From: CADEER01 sp965216585
GTDB taxonomy: Bacteria; Desulfobacterota; Binatia; HRBIN30; CADEER01
DNA: 64,000 nucleotides
Reading direction: 5' to 3'
Assembly (NCBI GenBank): GCA_965216585.1
Contig: CBDCGC010000003.1
Span: 3,968,001-4,032,000, forward strand
Below the pieces are notes generated by a model. The model saw only the letters and a program-made list of their open reading frames with translations, searched no databases and was not told the DNA's origin. This document shows positions 18,265 to 25,901 of the stretch, piece after piece. The position numbers and the translations under genes are program-made. Every line of letters begins with the position of its first letter. The first letter of the stretch is position 1.

Positions 18265-18945
18265 ATGGCGCCACCACCTACGATGTACTACCCCTTGAAT
18301 CTCAATCTCGAAGACCGGCGCTGTCTCGTCGTTGGCGGCGGGCCGGTGGCCGAGCGCAAGGTCGAGTCGCTGATCGCGGCCGGCGCGCGGGTCGTCGTCG
18401 TCGCCGAGACTGCCGTCGATTCGCTGCGAGCGCGCGCCGCCGCCGGCGAGATCGAGCTCCACCTGCGGCGCTACGAGGCGGCGGATTTGGATTCGACGAC
18501 GTTGGCTTACGCGGCGACCGAGAACGAGGATCTGCACCGGCGGATCGCCGCCGATGCGCGGGCGCGGGGTGTGCTTCTGAACGTCGTCGATCGACCGCAT
18601 TGGTGCGACTTCATCGTTCCCTCGATTGCGCGCCGCGGCGATCTCGTCATCTCGGTCTCGACCTCCGGCAGGAGTCCGGCGATGGCCCGCCGCCTTCGTC
18701 TCGACCTCGAGAGGGCGATCGGTCCGGAGTACGAAAGGACGATCGATCTCTTCGACCGGCTGCGCCGCGATCTGACCGGCCGCGGTTGGTCGCTCGAGCG
18801 ACGCAAGCGAGTGTTCGACGAACTGCTCGAGACCGGCGTCCTCGATGCCGTTCGCGAAACCGACAGCGATGCCGTCGATCGGCTTCTCACCAGGCACACC
18901 GGAGGCGAGGTTTCCGTCGCCTCGCTGGGGTGGGGGGAGAGCTGA
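18265..18945 (+). CDS. Precorrin-2 dehydrogenase / sirohydrochlorin ferrochelatase (Met8/CysG N-terminal family)
   Basis: About 226 residues (ATG 18265; TTG 18259 and ATG 18283 are alternatives). Rossmann NAD-binding motif CLVVGGGPVAERKVE at about 16-30, then the family motif VISVSTSGRSPAMARRLR in the catalytic domain. It oxidises precorrin-2 with NAD to sirohydrochlorin and, in bifunctional members, inserts iron to give siroheme. First gene of a six-gene tetrapyrrole operon, in which the fused CobA domain supplies precorrin-2. Whether it also chelates iron is not clear from sequence. Confidence 0.85.
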   Translation: MAPPPTMYYPLNLNLEDRRCLVVGGGPVAERKVESLIAAGARVVVVAETAVDSLRARAAAGEIELHLRRYEAADLDSTTLAYAATENEDLHRRIAADARARGVLLNVVDRPHWCDFIVPSIARRGDLVISVSTSGRSPAMARRLRLDLERAIGPEYERTIDLFDRLRRDLTGRGWSLERRKRVFDELLETGVLDAVRETDSDAVDRLLTRHTGGEVSVASLGWGES

Positions 18946-18946
18946 A

Positions 18947-19753
18947 GTGGATCTGCTGTTGCTCGCCGCCGCGCTTGTGCTGTACCTCCTGGCGACGGCC
19001 GCCTTCGTCACCCATCTGATGCTATCGAGTGATTCCGCCCGCCGCGCGGCGCTCGCCGCACTGGCGGCGGGGTTCGTGCTCAGCACCGGCGCTCTGATGG
19101 CGCGCGCCGGGCAGGCGATGGGGCTACAGCTCACGCACGATCAACTCGCCATCCTCGCCTGGTTTCTCGTTGCTGTCTATTTGCTCCTGCAGTTTCGCTA
19201 TCGTTTGGCCGTCGTCGGCGCTCTGGTATCGCCGCTGGCGTTCTTGCTCACTCTGGCCGCCTACGTCGTCTACTCCGGCGATGCCGACCTGTCGGGCTCG
19301 CTGGGCAGTGCGTGGCTGCCCGCCCACGTTGCGCCGGCCTTTCTCGGCTATGCCATTCTCGTCGTCGCCGCCTGTTTGAGCTCGATCTACCTGCTGCAAG
19401 AGCGCCAGTTGAAAGCAAAGCGAGTTTCGGCGCTGGCCGGCCGGCTGCCTTCCCTGGAGACCTTGGACGATCTCTCCTATCGCTGTGTCGTTTGGGGCTT
19501 TGCGCTGTTCACGATCGGCATCGTGACCGGTGCCGTGCTGTCGAAAGTCGCCTGGGGTACGTTCTGGTCCTGGGAGCCGGTGCAGATTCTCTCTGTCCTC
19601 GCCTGGCTTCTCTACGCGTTGCTGTTGCAATCGCGTGCCGTCGGTTGGCGCGGTCGCCGTGCCGCGACTCTGACCTTGGCCGGTTTCGTCTTGTTGGTCG
19701 TGTCGTTTCTCAGTCTCAGTCTCGGCCTGTCGCACGGGAGCGCCGTCGGGTGA
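18947..19753 (+). CDS. CcsA/HemX-family membrane protein
   Basis: 268 residues from GTG 18947, one base after the previous stop, with GGGGGAGAG as ribosome binding site. About eight transmembrane segments. The signature WGTFWSWEPVQ resembles the Trp-rich WWD haem-handling motif of CcsA/HemX-type cytochrome c assembly proteins. In many bacteria hemX lies directly before hemA, as here (the TGA overlaps the hemA ATG by one base), and affects glutamyl-tRNA reductase levels. Role in haem handling or hemA control is inferred from family and position. Confidence 0.75.
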   Translation: MDLLLLAAALVLYLLATAAFVTHLMLSSDSARRAALAALAAGFVLSTGALMARAGQAMGLQLTHDQLAILAWFLVAVYLLLQFRYRLAVVGALVSPLAFLLTLAAYVVYSGDADLSGSLGSAWLPAHVAPAFLGYAILVVAACLSSIYLLQERQLKAKRVSALAGRLPSLETLDDLSYRCVVWGFALFTIGIVTGAVLSKVAWGTFWSWEPVQILSVLAWLLYALLLQSRAVGWRGRRAATLTLAGFVLLVVSFLSLSLGLSHGSAVG

Positions 19754-21033
19754 TGGATCGGGACGTTCTGGTCGTCGGGCTCAACCACCGCTCGGCTCCC
19801 GTCAGCGTGCGCGAGAGCCTGGCGCTGAGCGGTGACGGTGTCGACGATATCAACCGCCAGCTCTGCGCCCTCACCGGAGTCGACGAAGCGGCCGTCGTTT
19901 CGACCTGCAACCGGGTCGAGGTGATCGCCTGCGCCAACGATGCGGAACGCACGAGCGCCGAGATCGTCGGCGTGTTTCGCGCCCGCCAGCCCGAGGCGGC
20001 GGTTGATCTCGGCGAGTTGCTCTACACCCATCGCGACCGCGAAGCGGTCCGGCACGTCTTTCGCGTCGCCGCCAGCCTCGACTCGATGGTCGTCGGCGAA
20101 CCGCAGATCCTCGGTCAGCTCAAGGATTTCTATGCCCGGGCGGCCGAAGTGGGATCGACCGGTACGGTGCTGCACCGCTGCTTTCACAAGGCCTTCTCGG
20201 TCGCCAAGCGCGTGCGCACGGAAACGGCGATCGCGACGCGGGCGGTTTCGGTCGGCTCGGCGGCGGTCGAGTTGGCGACCCGGATCTTCGACCGCTTCGA
20301 GGACAAAGCGGTGATGCTGATCGGTGCCGGCGAGATGGGTGAGCTGGCGGCGCGGCAACTCGCGGCGGCTGGAGTCGGCGGGTTGATGGTGACCAACCGC
20401 ACCTTCGATCGCGCCGTCGACGTCGCGCGCGATCTCGGTGCGACGCCGATCCCCTTTGAGCGCTTTCCGCGCTACCTGCCGATGGCCGACATCGTCATCG
20501 CTGCCACCGCCGCCGAAGGATTCGTGCTGACTCGTGACCAGGTTCAATCCGCTCTGCGCGATCGCAAAGGCAAGCCCGTTTTCTGCATCGATGTGAGCGT
20601 TCCGCGCAACCTCGACCCGCAGATCGACGAGCTCGACAACGTCTACCTCTACGACGTCGACGATCTGTCCGAAGTGGCGCAGGAAAACCTCGAAGAGCGT
20701 GCGCGCGAAGCGGGAAAGGCGGAGCAGATCGTGCTCGCCGAGGTGGAGTCGTTCTGGCGCTGGTTCTCTCAGCTCGAGGTCGTGCCGACGATCGTCGCTC
20801 TGCGCGAGAAGGTCGAGCGCATCGCCCAAAGCGAGTTGCAGCGAACACTTGCGGGTTTTGGCGCCATCTCGGAGGAGCAGCGAGCCACGTTGGAAGCGAT
20901 GAACGCTGCCATGGTGAAGAAAATTCTTCACGCACCGATCTCGCGATTGAAGCAAGAAGATCGCCGCGACGAGCTCTTCTATGTCGACGCCCTTCGCGCG
21001 CTCTTCGACCTGCGAGAGCCGGAAGACTCGTGA
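19753..21033 (+). CDS. hemA: Glutamyl-tRNA reductase
   Basis: 426 residues. N-terminal GLNHRSAPVSVRE, catalytic Cys in STCNRVEV (C52), GEPQILGQLKDFY, an NADPH-binding Rossmann segment (MLIGAGEMGELAARQL), and a C-terminal helical dimerisation domain. Reduces glutamyl-tRNA(Glu) to glutamate-1-semialdehyde, the first committed step of the C5 route. Start ATG overlaps the upstream stop by one base; the longer open frame upstream is a shadow of the membrane gene. Shows the organism makes ALA by the C5 pathway, so an aminomutase (HemL) is also needed; see the gene at 29602. Confidence 0.95.
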   Translation: MDRDVLVVGLNHRSAPVSVRESLALSGDGVDDINRQLCALTGVDEAAVVSTCNRVEVIACANDAERTSAEIVGVFRARQPEAAVDLGELLYTHRDREAVRHVFRVAASLDSMVVGEPQILGQLKDFYARAAEVGSTGTVLHRCFHKAFSVAKRVRTETAIATRAVSVGSAAVELATRIFDRFEDKAVMLIGAGEMGELAARQLAAAGVGGLMVTNRTFDRAVDVARDLGATPIPFERFPRYLPMADIVIAATAAEGFVLTRDQVQSALRDRKGKPVFCIDVSVPRNLDPQIDELDNVYLYDVDDLSEVAQENLEERAREAGKAEQIVLAEVESFWRWFSQLEVVPTIVALREKVERIAQSELQRTLAGFGAISEEQRATLEAMNAAMVKKILHAPISRLKQEDRRDELFYVDALRALFDLREPEDS

Positions 21034-21947
21034 GGTTGCGGGTTGGAAGCAGAGCCAGTGCGCTGGCCCGGGCGCAAACAGCCTGGGTAGTCGATCGCCT
21101 GCGCGAGGAACATGCGGATCTCGAGGTCGAGGTCGTACTCATCAAAACCTCGGGCGACCGAATCCGCGACACACCATTGGCTCAGGTCGGTGGCAAGGGG
21201 CTCTTCGTCAAGGAGATCGAGTCGGCGCTCCTGGCCAACGAGATCGATTGCGCGGTACATTCGATGAAGGACCTGCCGGGACAGATTCCCGCCGCGTTGA
21301 CGATTGCCGCGGTCCCGGCGCGCGAAGATCCGCGCGACGTGATGGTGACGCACCAGCCGGGAGTTTGGCCCGACTCGATGCGCGGCTTGCGCGTCGGAAC
21401 TTGCAGTCCGCGCCGCGCTGCCCTGGTGCGCGGGATGGGCCTCGGGGTCGAGATCGTCCCACTGCGCGGCAACGTGGAAACTCGACTGACCAAGGTGAGT
21501 GGCGGTGCCGTCGACGCGACGCTGCTGGCGGCGGCGGGTTTGCGCCGCCTCGGGCTGTCGCCGGCCAACCGAGTCGAGGTCGCCACCGATGAACTGATCC
21601 CCGCCGTCGGTCAGGGCAGTCTTGCCATCGAGGCGCGACGGGGCGAGCACACAGCGCTGCTTGCGGCAATCGAGGATCGCGACAGCCGCATCGCTGCTGA
21701 TGCCGAACGATCGTTCCTCGCCGGCATCGGTGGCGATTGCGTTTCGCCGATTGCCGCGTTCGCCTCGGTCGGCGGTTCGCGCTTGCGCCTCGATGCCGTC
21801 ATCGCCCACCCGTCGGGCGCACCGGTCGTCCGCGATCGCGAGGAGGGGGCCTGTGCGAATGCGGCGGAGATCGGCTCGCACCTGGCCGAGCGCATGCTCG
21901 ATGCGGGTGGCGCGCGTATCCTCGCAGAGTTGGACGACTCGGTATGA
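21030..21947 (+). CDS. hemC: Porphobilinogen deaminase (hydroxymethylbilane synthase)
   Basis: 305 residues, GTG start overlapping the hemA stop (GTGA). Conserved RVGSRASALARAQT, GGKGLFVKEIESALL, AVHSMKDLP, VGTCSPRRAALV and VGQGSLAIE. Cys237 in GGDCVSP is the expected attachment site for the dipyrromethane cofactor. Polymerises four porphobilinogens to hydroxymethylbilane, the substrate of the HemD domain encoded by the next gene. Confidence 0.95.
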   Translation: MRLRVGSRASALARAQTAWVVDRLREEHADLEVEVVLIKTSGDRIRDTPLAQVGGKGLFVKEIESALLANEIDCAVHSMKDLPGQIPAALTIAAVPAREDPRDVMVTHQPGVWPDSMRGLRVGTCSPRRAALVRGMGLGVEIVPLRGNVETRLTKVSGGAVDATLLAAAGLRRLGLSPANRVEVATDELIPAVGQGSLAIEARRGEHTALLAAIEDRDSRIAADAERSFLAGIGGDCVSPIAAFASVGGSRLRLDAVIAHPSGAPVVRDREEGACANAAEIGSHLAERMLDAGGARILAELDDSV

Positions 21948-23488
21948 CAGCAGTCGGCTGCGTCTCTCTGGTTGGTGCCGGTCCCGGCCACCGCCGTTTG
22001 ATAACGATCGAAGGAGTGCGCCGATTGGCCGCCGCCGACGTCGTCATCTATGACTATCTCGCCAACCGTCGCTTGCTCGACTACGCACCGCCGCGGGCCG
22101 AGAGGATTCTCGTCGGCAAACACGGCGGCGGTCAGTCGGTGCCGCAGTCGGCGATCCATGAGTTGCTCGTCGACTCCGCCATGCAGGGCAAGCAGGTCGT
22201 GCGTTTGAAGGGCGGCGATCCGTCGGTCTTTGGGCGGATGACGGAGGAGTTGCGCGCCCTGGCCGCGGCTGGGGTGCCGTGTATCGTCGTGCCGGGTGTT
22301 TCCTCGGTGACCGCGGTGCCTGCCTACGCCGGTATCCCGTTGACCGATCGCGACCGGGCGTCTTCGTTTACGGTGTTGACCGGTTACGAATACCCCGGCA
22401 AAGAGCAGCCGGGGGTGCGCTGGGATGCCTTGGCGCGCGCCGGTGGAACTTTGGTGTTGCTGATGACGACGCGGCAACTGCGCACCAACATGGCACGCCT
22501 GGTCACCAACGGACTGGCCTCGGATACGCCGGTCGCATTGGTACACTGGGGAACCATCGCGCAGCAGCGCGTCGTTACCGGCACGGCGGCGACGATTGCC
22601 GATCTCGCCGATGCGCAGGCGATACAACCGCCCGCGCTCGCCATCGTCGGCGAGGTCGTCGAGCTCAACGACGAGCTCGATTGGCGCCGGCACATGCCTC
22701 TGTCCGGCCGCACCATCGTCGTTACGCGTCCGCGCGCGCAGGCCGCCGAGTTGGTCGACGCGCTCGAAGATATGGGGGCCGACGTATGGCCGCTGCCGAC
22801 GATCGAAATCGTCGATCCGCAGACCTGGGCGCCTGTCGATGCGGCCATCGAACGGATCGAAGACTTCGATTGGCTCGTTTTCACCAGCGTCAACGGCGTT
22901 GATCGATTTTTTGATCGCTTGATGCGATGTGGTCGCGATGCGCGTGTTCTGCATGCAACCCACCTGGCAGCGGTCGGCCCGGCGACCGGTCGGGCGTTGG
23001 GCGAACGCTGCCTTTCGGTCGACGTCATTCCGGGGGAGTTCCGCGCCGAGGGGGTCGCTGCGGCGATGGACGAGATCGGTATTCGCGGTGCGAAAGTTCT
23101 CCTGCCACGTGCCTCCGCGGCGCGCGATGTGCTTCCCCGTATGCTCGAAGATTCCGGCGCCGTCGTCGAGGAGGTGCACGTCTACGATACGGTCCCGGCC
23201 AAGAACGATCTCGCTGAGGTTCGCGCCCTGCTCGGCGAAGGGCGGTTGGACATGGTGACGTTTACGAGCTCGAGCACGGTGAAGAACTTCTTCGCATTGT
23301 TGAACGAAAACGATCGGCAGAGTCTGCGCCAGACGGCGCTCGCCTGTATCGGTCCGATCACGGCCGACACCGTGCGTTCGCTCGGTTTCGACGTCGCGGT
23401 CAGCGCCGACGAGTACACGGTCGAAGGCTTGCGCAGCGCAATCGCCGCGTATTTCTCTAGGTTCGATCGCAGCGAAGCAGACGGTTGA
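21944..23488 (+). CDS. cobA-hemD: Fused uroporphyrinogen-III C-methyltransferase / uroporphyrinogen-III synthase
   Basis: 514 residues, ATG overlapping the hemC stop (ATGA). Residues about 5-245 are a SAM-dependent SUMT (CobA/CysG-C) domain with VSLVGAGPGHRRLIT, VRLKGGDPSVFGR and LVLLMTTRQL. Residues about 255-505 are a HemD domain starting with GRTIVVTRPRAQAAEL and including VFTSVNGV and TFTSSSTVKNF. The fusion makes uroporphyrinogen III and can methylate it at C2 and C7 to precorrin-2, feeding siroheme or cobalamin. Such fusions are known in several phyla. A much longer open frame begins upstream in hemC, but the overlap ATG fits the operon pattern. Confidence 0.93.
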   Translation: MTAVGCVSLVGAGPGHRRLITIEGVRRLAAADVVIYDYLANRRLLDYAPPRAERILVGKHGGGQSVPQSAIHELLVDSAMQGKQVVRLKGGDPSVFGRMTEELRALAAAGVPCIVVPGVSSVTAVPAYAGIPLTDRDRASSFTVLTGYEYPGKEQPGVRWDALARAGGTLVLLMTTRQLRTNMARLVTNGLASDTPVALVHWGTIAQQRVVTGTAATIADLADAQAIQPPALAIVGEVVELNDELDWRRHMPLSGRTIVVTRPRAQAAELVDALEDMGADVWPLPTIEIVDPQTWAPVDAAIERIEDFDWLVFTSVNGVDRFFDRLMRCGRDARVLHATHLAAVGPATGRALGERCLSVDVIPGEFRAEGVAAAMDEIGIRGAKVLLPRASAARDVLPRMLEDSGAVVEEVHVYDTVPAKNDLAEVRALLGEGRLDMVTFTSSSTVKNFFALLNENDRQSLRQTALACIGPITADTVRSLGFDVAVSADEYTVEGLRSAIAAYFSRFDRSEADG

Positions 23489-23503
23489 GCAGGAGGGCAT
23501 GGC

Positions 23504-24484
23504 ATGGAATTTCCGATCCATCGCGGGCGCCGCTTGCGGCGCAGTGAAACGCTGCGCCGTATGGTGAGAGAGACCCGTTTGAGCGTCGACCAGCTCATCC
23601 TGCCGCTCTTCGTCGTGCCGGGCGAGAAGATCACCAACCCGGTGGCGTCGATGCCGGGTGTGCATCAGATGTCGATCGATCGGCTGGTCGAGGAGTGCCG
23701 CCAGGTGCGCGATCTCAGTGTTCCCGCCGTGATTCTGTTTGGTATTCCCGAATCGAAAGATCCCGAGGGAAGCGAAGCCTACAGCGACGATTCGATCGTC
23801 GCCCGGGCGGTACGGTCGATCAAGGAGGAGGTTCCCGACCTCGTCGTGATCACCGACGTTTGCCTCTGCGAGTACACCGACCACGGACACTGCGGCCTGA
23901 TCGTCGATGGCGACGTCGACAACGATCCGACCGTCGAGCTGCTCGCTCGCGAAGCCCTCGTGCATGCGCGGGCCGGTGCCGACATCGTTGCGCCGTCGGA
24001 CATGATGGATGGCCGCGTCGATGCAATTCGCGAGTTGCTCGACGAGGAGGGCTTCGAACACACACCCATCTTGTCGTATGCGGCGAAGTTCGCCTCGAGT
24101 TTCTACGGGCCGTTCCGCGACGCCGCACAGTCGACGCCGAGCTTTGGCGATCGGCGTTCGTATCAGATGGACCCGCCAAACGGCGACGAGGCTCTGCACG
24201 AGGTTGAAATGGATCTCGAAGAGGGGGCCGACATGGTCATGGTCAAGCCGGCGCTGGCCTATCTCGATCTGATCTGGCGCGTCAAGCAGACCTTCCACGT
24301 TCCGGTGGCGGCATACCAGGTGAGCGGCGAGTACGCGATGATCAAGGCGGCTGCGCAAAACGGTTGGCTGGACGAAGAGCGGGTCATGATGGAGAGCTTG
24401 ATCGCCATCCGCCGCGCCGGTGCCGACATGATCCTGACCTACTTTGCCAAAGACGCGGCGCGACTCCTGCGTTCACGAGCTTGA
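23504..24484 (+). CDS. hemB: Delta-aminolevulinic acid dehydratase (porphobilinogen synthase)
   Basis: 326 residues. AGGAGGG lies 8 bases before the ATG at 23504. Zinc-type Cys triad in TDVCLCEYTDHGHCG (C120, C122, C130), and the two active-site lysines in SYAAKFASSFYGPFRDA (K195) and MVKPALAYLD (K248). Condenses two ALA to porphobilinogen. Last gene of the operon; the order met8-hemX-hemA-hemC-cobA/hemD-hemB is common in anaerobes and deltaproteobacteria. Confidence 0.96.
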   Translation: MEFPIHRGRRLRRSETLRRMVRETRLSVDQLILPLFVVPGEKITNPVASMPGVHQMSIDRLVEECRQVRDLSVPAVILFGIPESKDPEGSEAYSDDSIVARAVRSIKEEVPDLVVITDVCLCEYTDHGHCGLIVDGDVDNDPTVELLAREALVHARAGADIVAPSDMMDGRVDAIRELLDEEGFEHTPILSYAAKFASSFYGPFRDAAQSTPSFGDRRSYQMDPPNGDEALHEVEMDLEEGADMVMVKPALAYLDLIWRVKQTFHVPVAAYQVSGEYAMIKAAAQNGWLDEERVMMESLIAIRRAGADMILTYFAKDAARLLRSRA

Positions 24485-24550
24485 GGGAAGCTACCCGGGT
24501 CGCGAAATCGACGTGATTCCGCCGCGGTGGTGAGCGGCTTGCAATTCTGT

Positions 24551-24556
24551 TACAAT
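24551..24556 (+). promoter_or_regulatory. infA: Possible -10 box of the infA promoter
   Basis: TACAAT lies about 57 bp before the infA GTG in the 128-bp gap after hemB. The hexamer 17 bp upstream (24528-24533, TGGTGA) is a poor -35. Only the -10 match supports the call. Confidence 0.25.
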
Positions 24557-24612
24557 GAACCGATTAATCCAAGTGTCCGCCACGGCGGGCGCGAGCAGCA
24601 AGGAGAAGCTTA

Positions 24613-24831
24613 GTGGCGAGAGATGACCTCATTCAGATTGAAGGAACGGTAAAAGAAGTGATGAGTGGTGGCCTGTTCAAGATCGAATCGGAGCAGAAAC
24701 AGGAATTTACCGCCAAGATCAGCGGCCGCATGCGGCGATATCACATCAAGGTGATTCCCGGTGACCGAGTTACGGTTGCCGTTTCACCCTACGATCCCAC
24801 CCACGGTTTGATCGTCTATCGCAACAGTTGA
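24613..24831 (+). CDS. infA: Translation initiation factor IF-1
   Basis: 72 residues, GTG start with AAGGAGAAG before it. Classic S1/OB-fold IF-1: MARDDLIQIEGTVKE, LFKIE, ISGRMRRYHIKVIPGDRVTVAVSPYDPTHG. Binds the 30S A site with IF-2 and IF-3 during initiation. The ending HGLIVYRNS is a slight variant of the usual GRITYR-K. Stands alone here, with a GC hairpin just after it. Confidence 0.96.
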   Translation: MARDDLIQIEGTVKEVMSGGLFKIESEQKQEFTAKISGRMRRYHIKVIPGDRVTVAVSPYDPTHGLIVYRNS

Positions 24832-24853
24832 CCGGCCCCGGCTCTGATTTCGC

Positions 24854-24870
24854 CGCGGGTTGAACCCGCG
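24854..24870 (+). terminator. Hairpin after infA
   Basis: CGCGGGT-TGA-ACCCGCG forms a 7-bp GC-rich stem 22 bases after the infA stop. No U-tract follows, so it is a weak intrinsic terminator candidate or transcript-stabilising hairpin. Confidence 0.4.
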
Positions 24871-24879
24871 TCAGAGTTC

Positions 24880-25090
24880 TCGCGGCTAGCCTCAAAGAGA
24901 AAATAATCCGCGAGGGAGAACGCGTCAGAGAGTGCCAGATGTGGCCGAGCGCAGCTTTCGGCAAGCGGAGTGTAGTCCATCCTACATGAGCATTGCCGAG
25001 GGCGAGCACGGCCGCAGATGGCGCTCTATGGCGCGAGCTCGTGGCGTTTCTCGCCGTGGATTATTTTCTCTTTGAGGCTAGTAGCCGCGA
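24880..25090. repeat. Large imperfect palindrome of about 210 bp (MITE-like or structured element)
   Basis: The outer arms TCGCGGCTAGCCTCAAAGAG and onward (24880-24910) and their inverse (25057-25090) match over about 30 bp with a 3-base insertion. Inner segments also pair: GTGCCAGATGTGGCCG with CGGCCGCAGATGGCGC, CGGCAA with TTGCCG, and at the tip TGTAG-TCCATC-CTACA. The whole element can fold into one long hairpin. The right arm supplies the stop codon and last residues of the opposing enoyl-CoA hydratase gene. No coding potential seen. Confidence 0.75.
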
Positions 25091-25887
25091 AACTTTGGTT
25101 TGCGCTTGTCGCCAAGCGCGGCCATTCCTTCGCGCGCGTCGTAGGTCGAGGCGGCCATCGTGCACGCGACCTGCTCGTAGTCGTTCATCGCGTCCAGGGT
25201 CGAGCTGAGACCTTTGTGGATCTCGCGGCGGCCCAGGTCGATGCCGACGGCGGCGCCGGCGGCGATCTCACTCGCGTATTCGGTTGCGGCGGCGAGGTCG
25301 CCGCCTTCTTCGCAGAGCTCGTCGATCAAAGCGAAACGATGAGCTTCCTCGGCGCCGATGACGTCGGCCGTTTCCACCATGCGCAGTGCCATGGGCAGGG
25401 TCGTCACGCGCGGCAGAAAATACGAAATGCCGCAGTCGGGGGAGAAGCCGAGCTTGATCATGGCGGCGCACATCTTGGTCGTCGGGTCGGCGAAACGCCG
25501 ATCGCAGGCGAGGGCGTAGCCGAGTCCGGCTCCCATCACCGGCCCGTGCAGGGCGGCGATGACGGGTTTTTCCAGGCCGACGATCGATCGCGTCAGCTCG
25601 GCAAATGGCCCGGCCGGGTTCTTACGCTGGTAGCGCGGCATTTTGCCCGTGTCGGACAGCCCGGGCAGGGGGCGTTCGCTGCCGCTGAAGAAGTCGGCAT
25701 CGGCGCCGGAGCAGAAGCCGCGACCGGCGCCGCTGAGCACGACGGCGCGCACCTCGTCGCGAAAGCGCAAGTCGCGCAGCAAGTCGACCAGCTCCAGTGC
25801 CAGATCCCAGGTCATGGCGTTGAGCCGCTTCGGTCGATTGAGGAGAACGACGCCAACACCGCCACTTTGCTCGTACGAGTAGTCCAT
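25078..25887 (-). CDS. Enoyl-CoA hydratase/isomerase family protein
   Basis: 269 residues; AAGGACTCC precedes the ATG. Crotonase fold motifs: LNRPKRLNAM, oxyanion-hole segment SGAGRGFCSGAD, second oxyanion segment ALHGPVMGAGLGYALACD, and KLGFSPDCGISYFLPR, where most relatives have PDAGGSWFLPR. The Asp of PD matches the acid seen in PaaG-like isomerases rather than the paired Glu of classical hydratases, so isomerase or a substrate-specific hydratase is possible. Acts on an acyl-CoA. Isolated from the other acyl-CoA genes; its stop codon lies within the adjacent palindrome. Confidence 0.85.
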   Translation of the reverse strand: MDYSYEQSGGVGVVLLNRPKRLNAMTWDLALELVDLLRDLRFRDEVRAVVLSGAGRGFCSGADADFFSGSERPLPGLSDTGKMPRYQRKNPAGPFAELTRSIVGLEKPVIAALHGPVMGAGLGYALACDRRFADPTTKMCAAMIKLGFSPDCGISYFLPRVTTLPMALRMVETADVIGAEEAHRFALIDELCEEGGDLAAATEYASEIAAGAAVGIDLGRREIHKGLSSTLDAMNDYEQVACTMAASTYDAREGMAALGDKRKPKFRGY

Positions 25888-25901
25888 GGCCAGGAGTCCT
25901 T

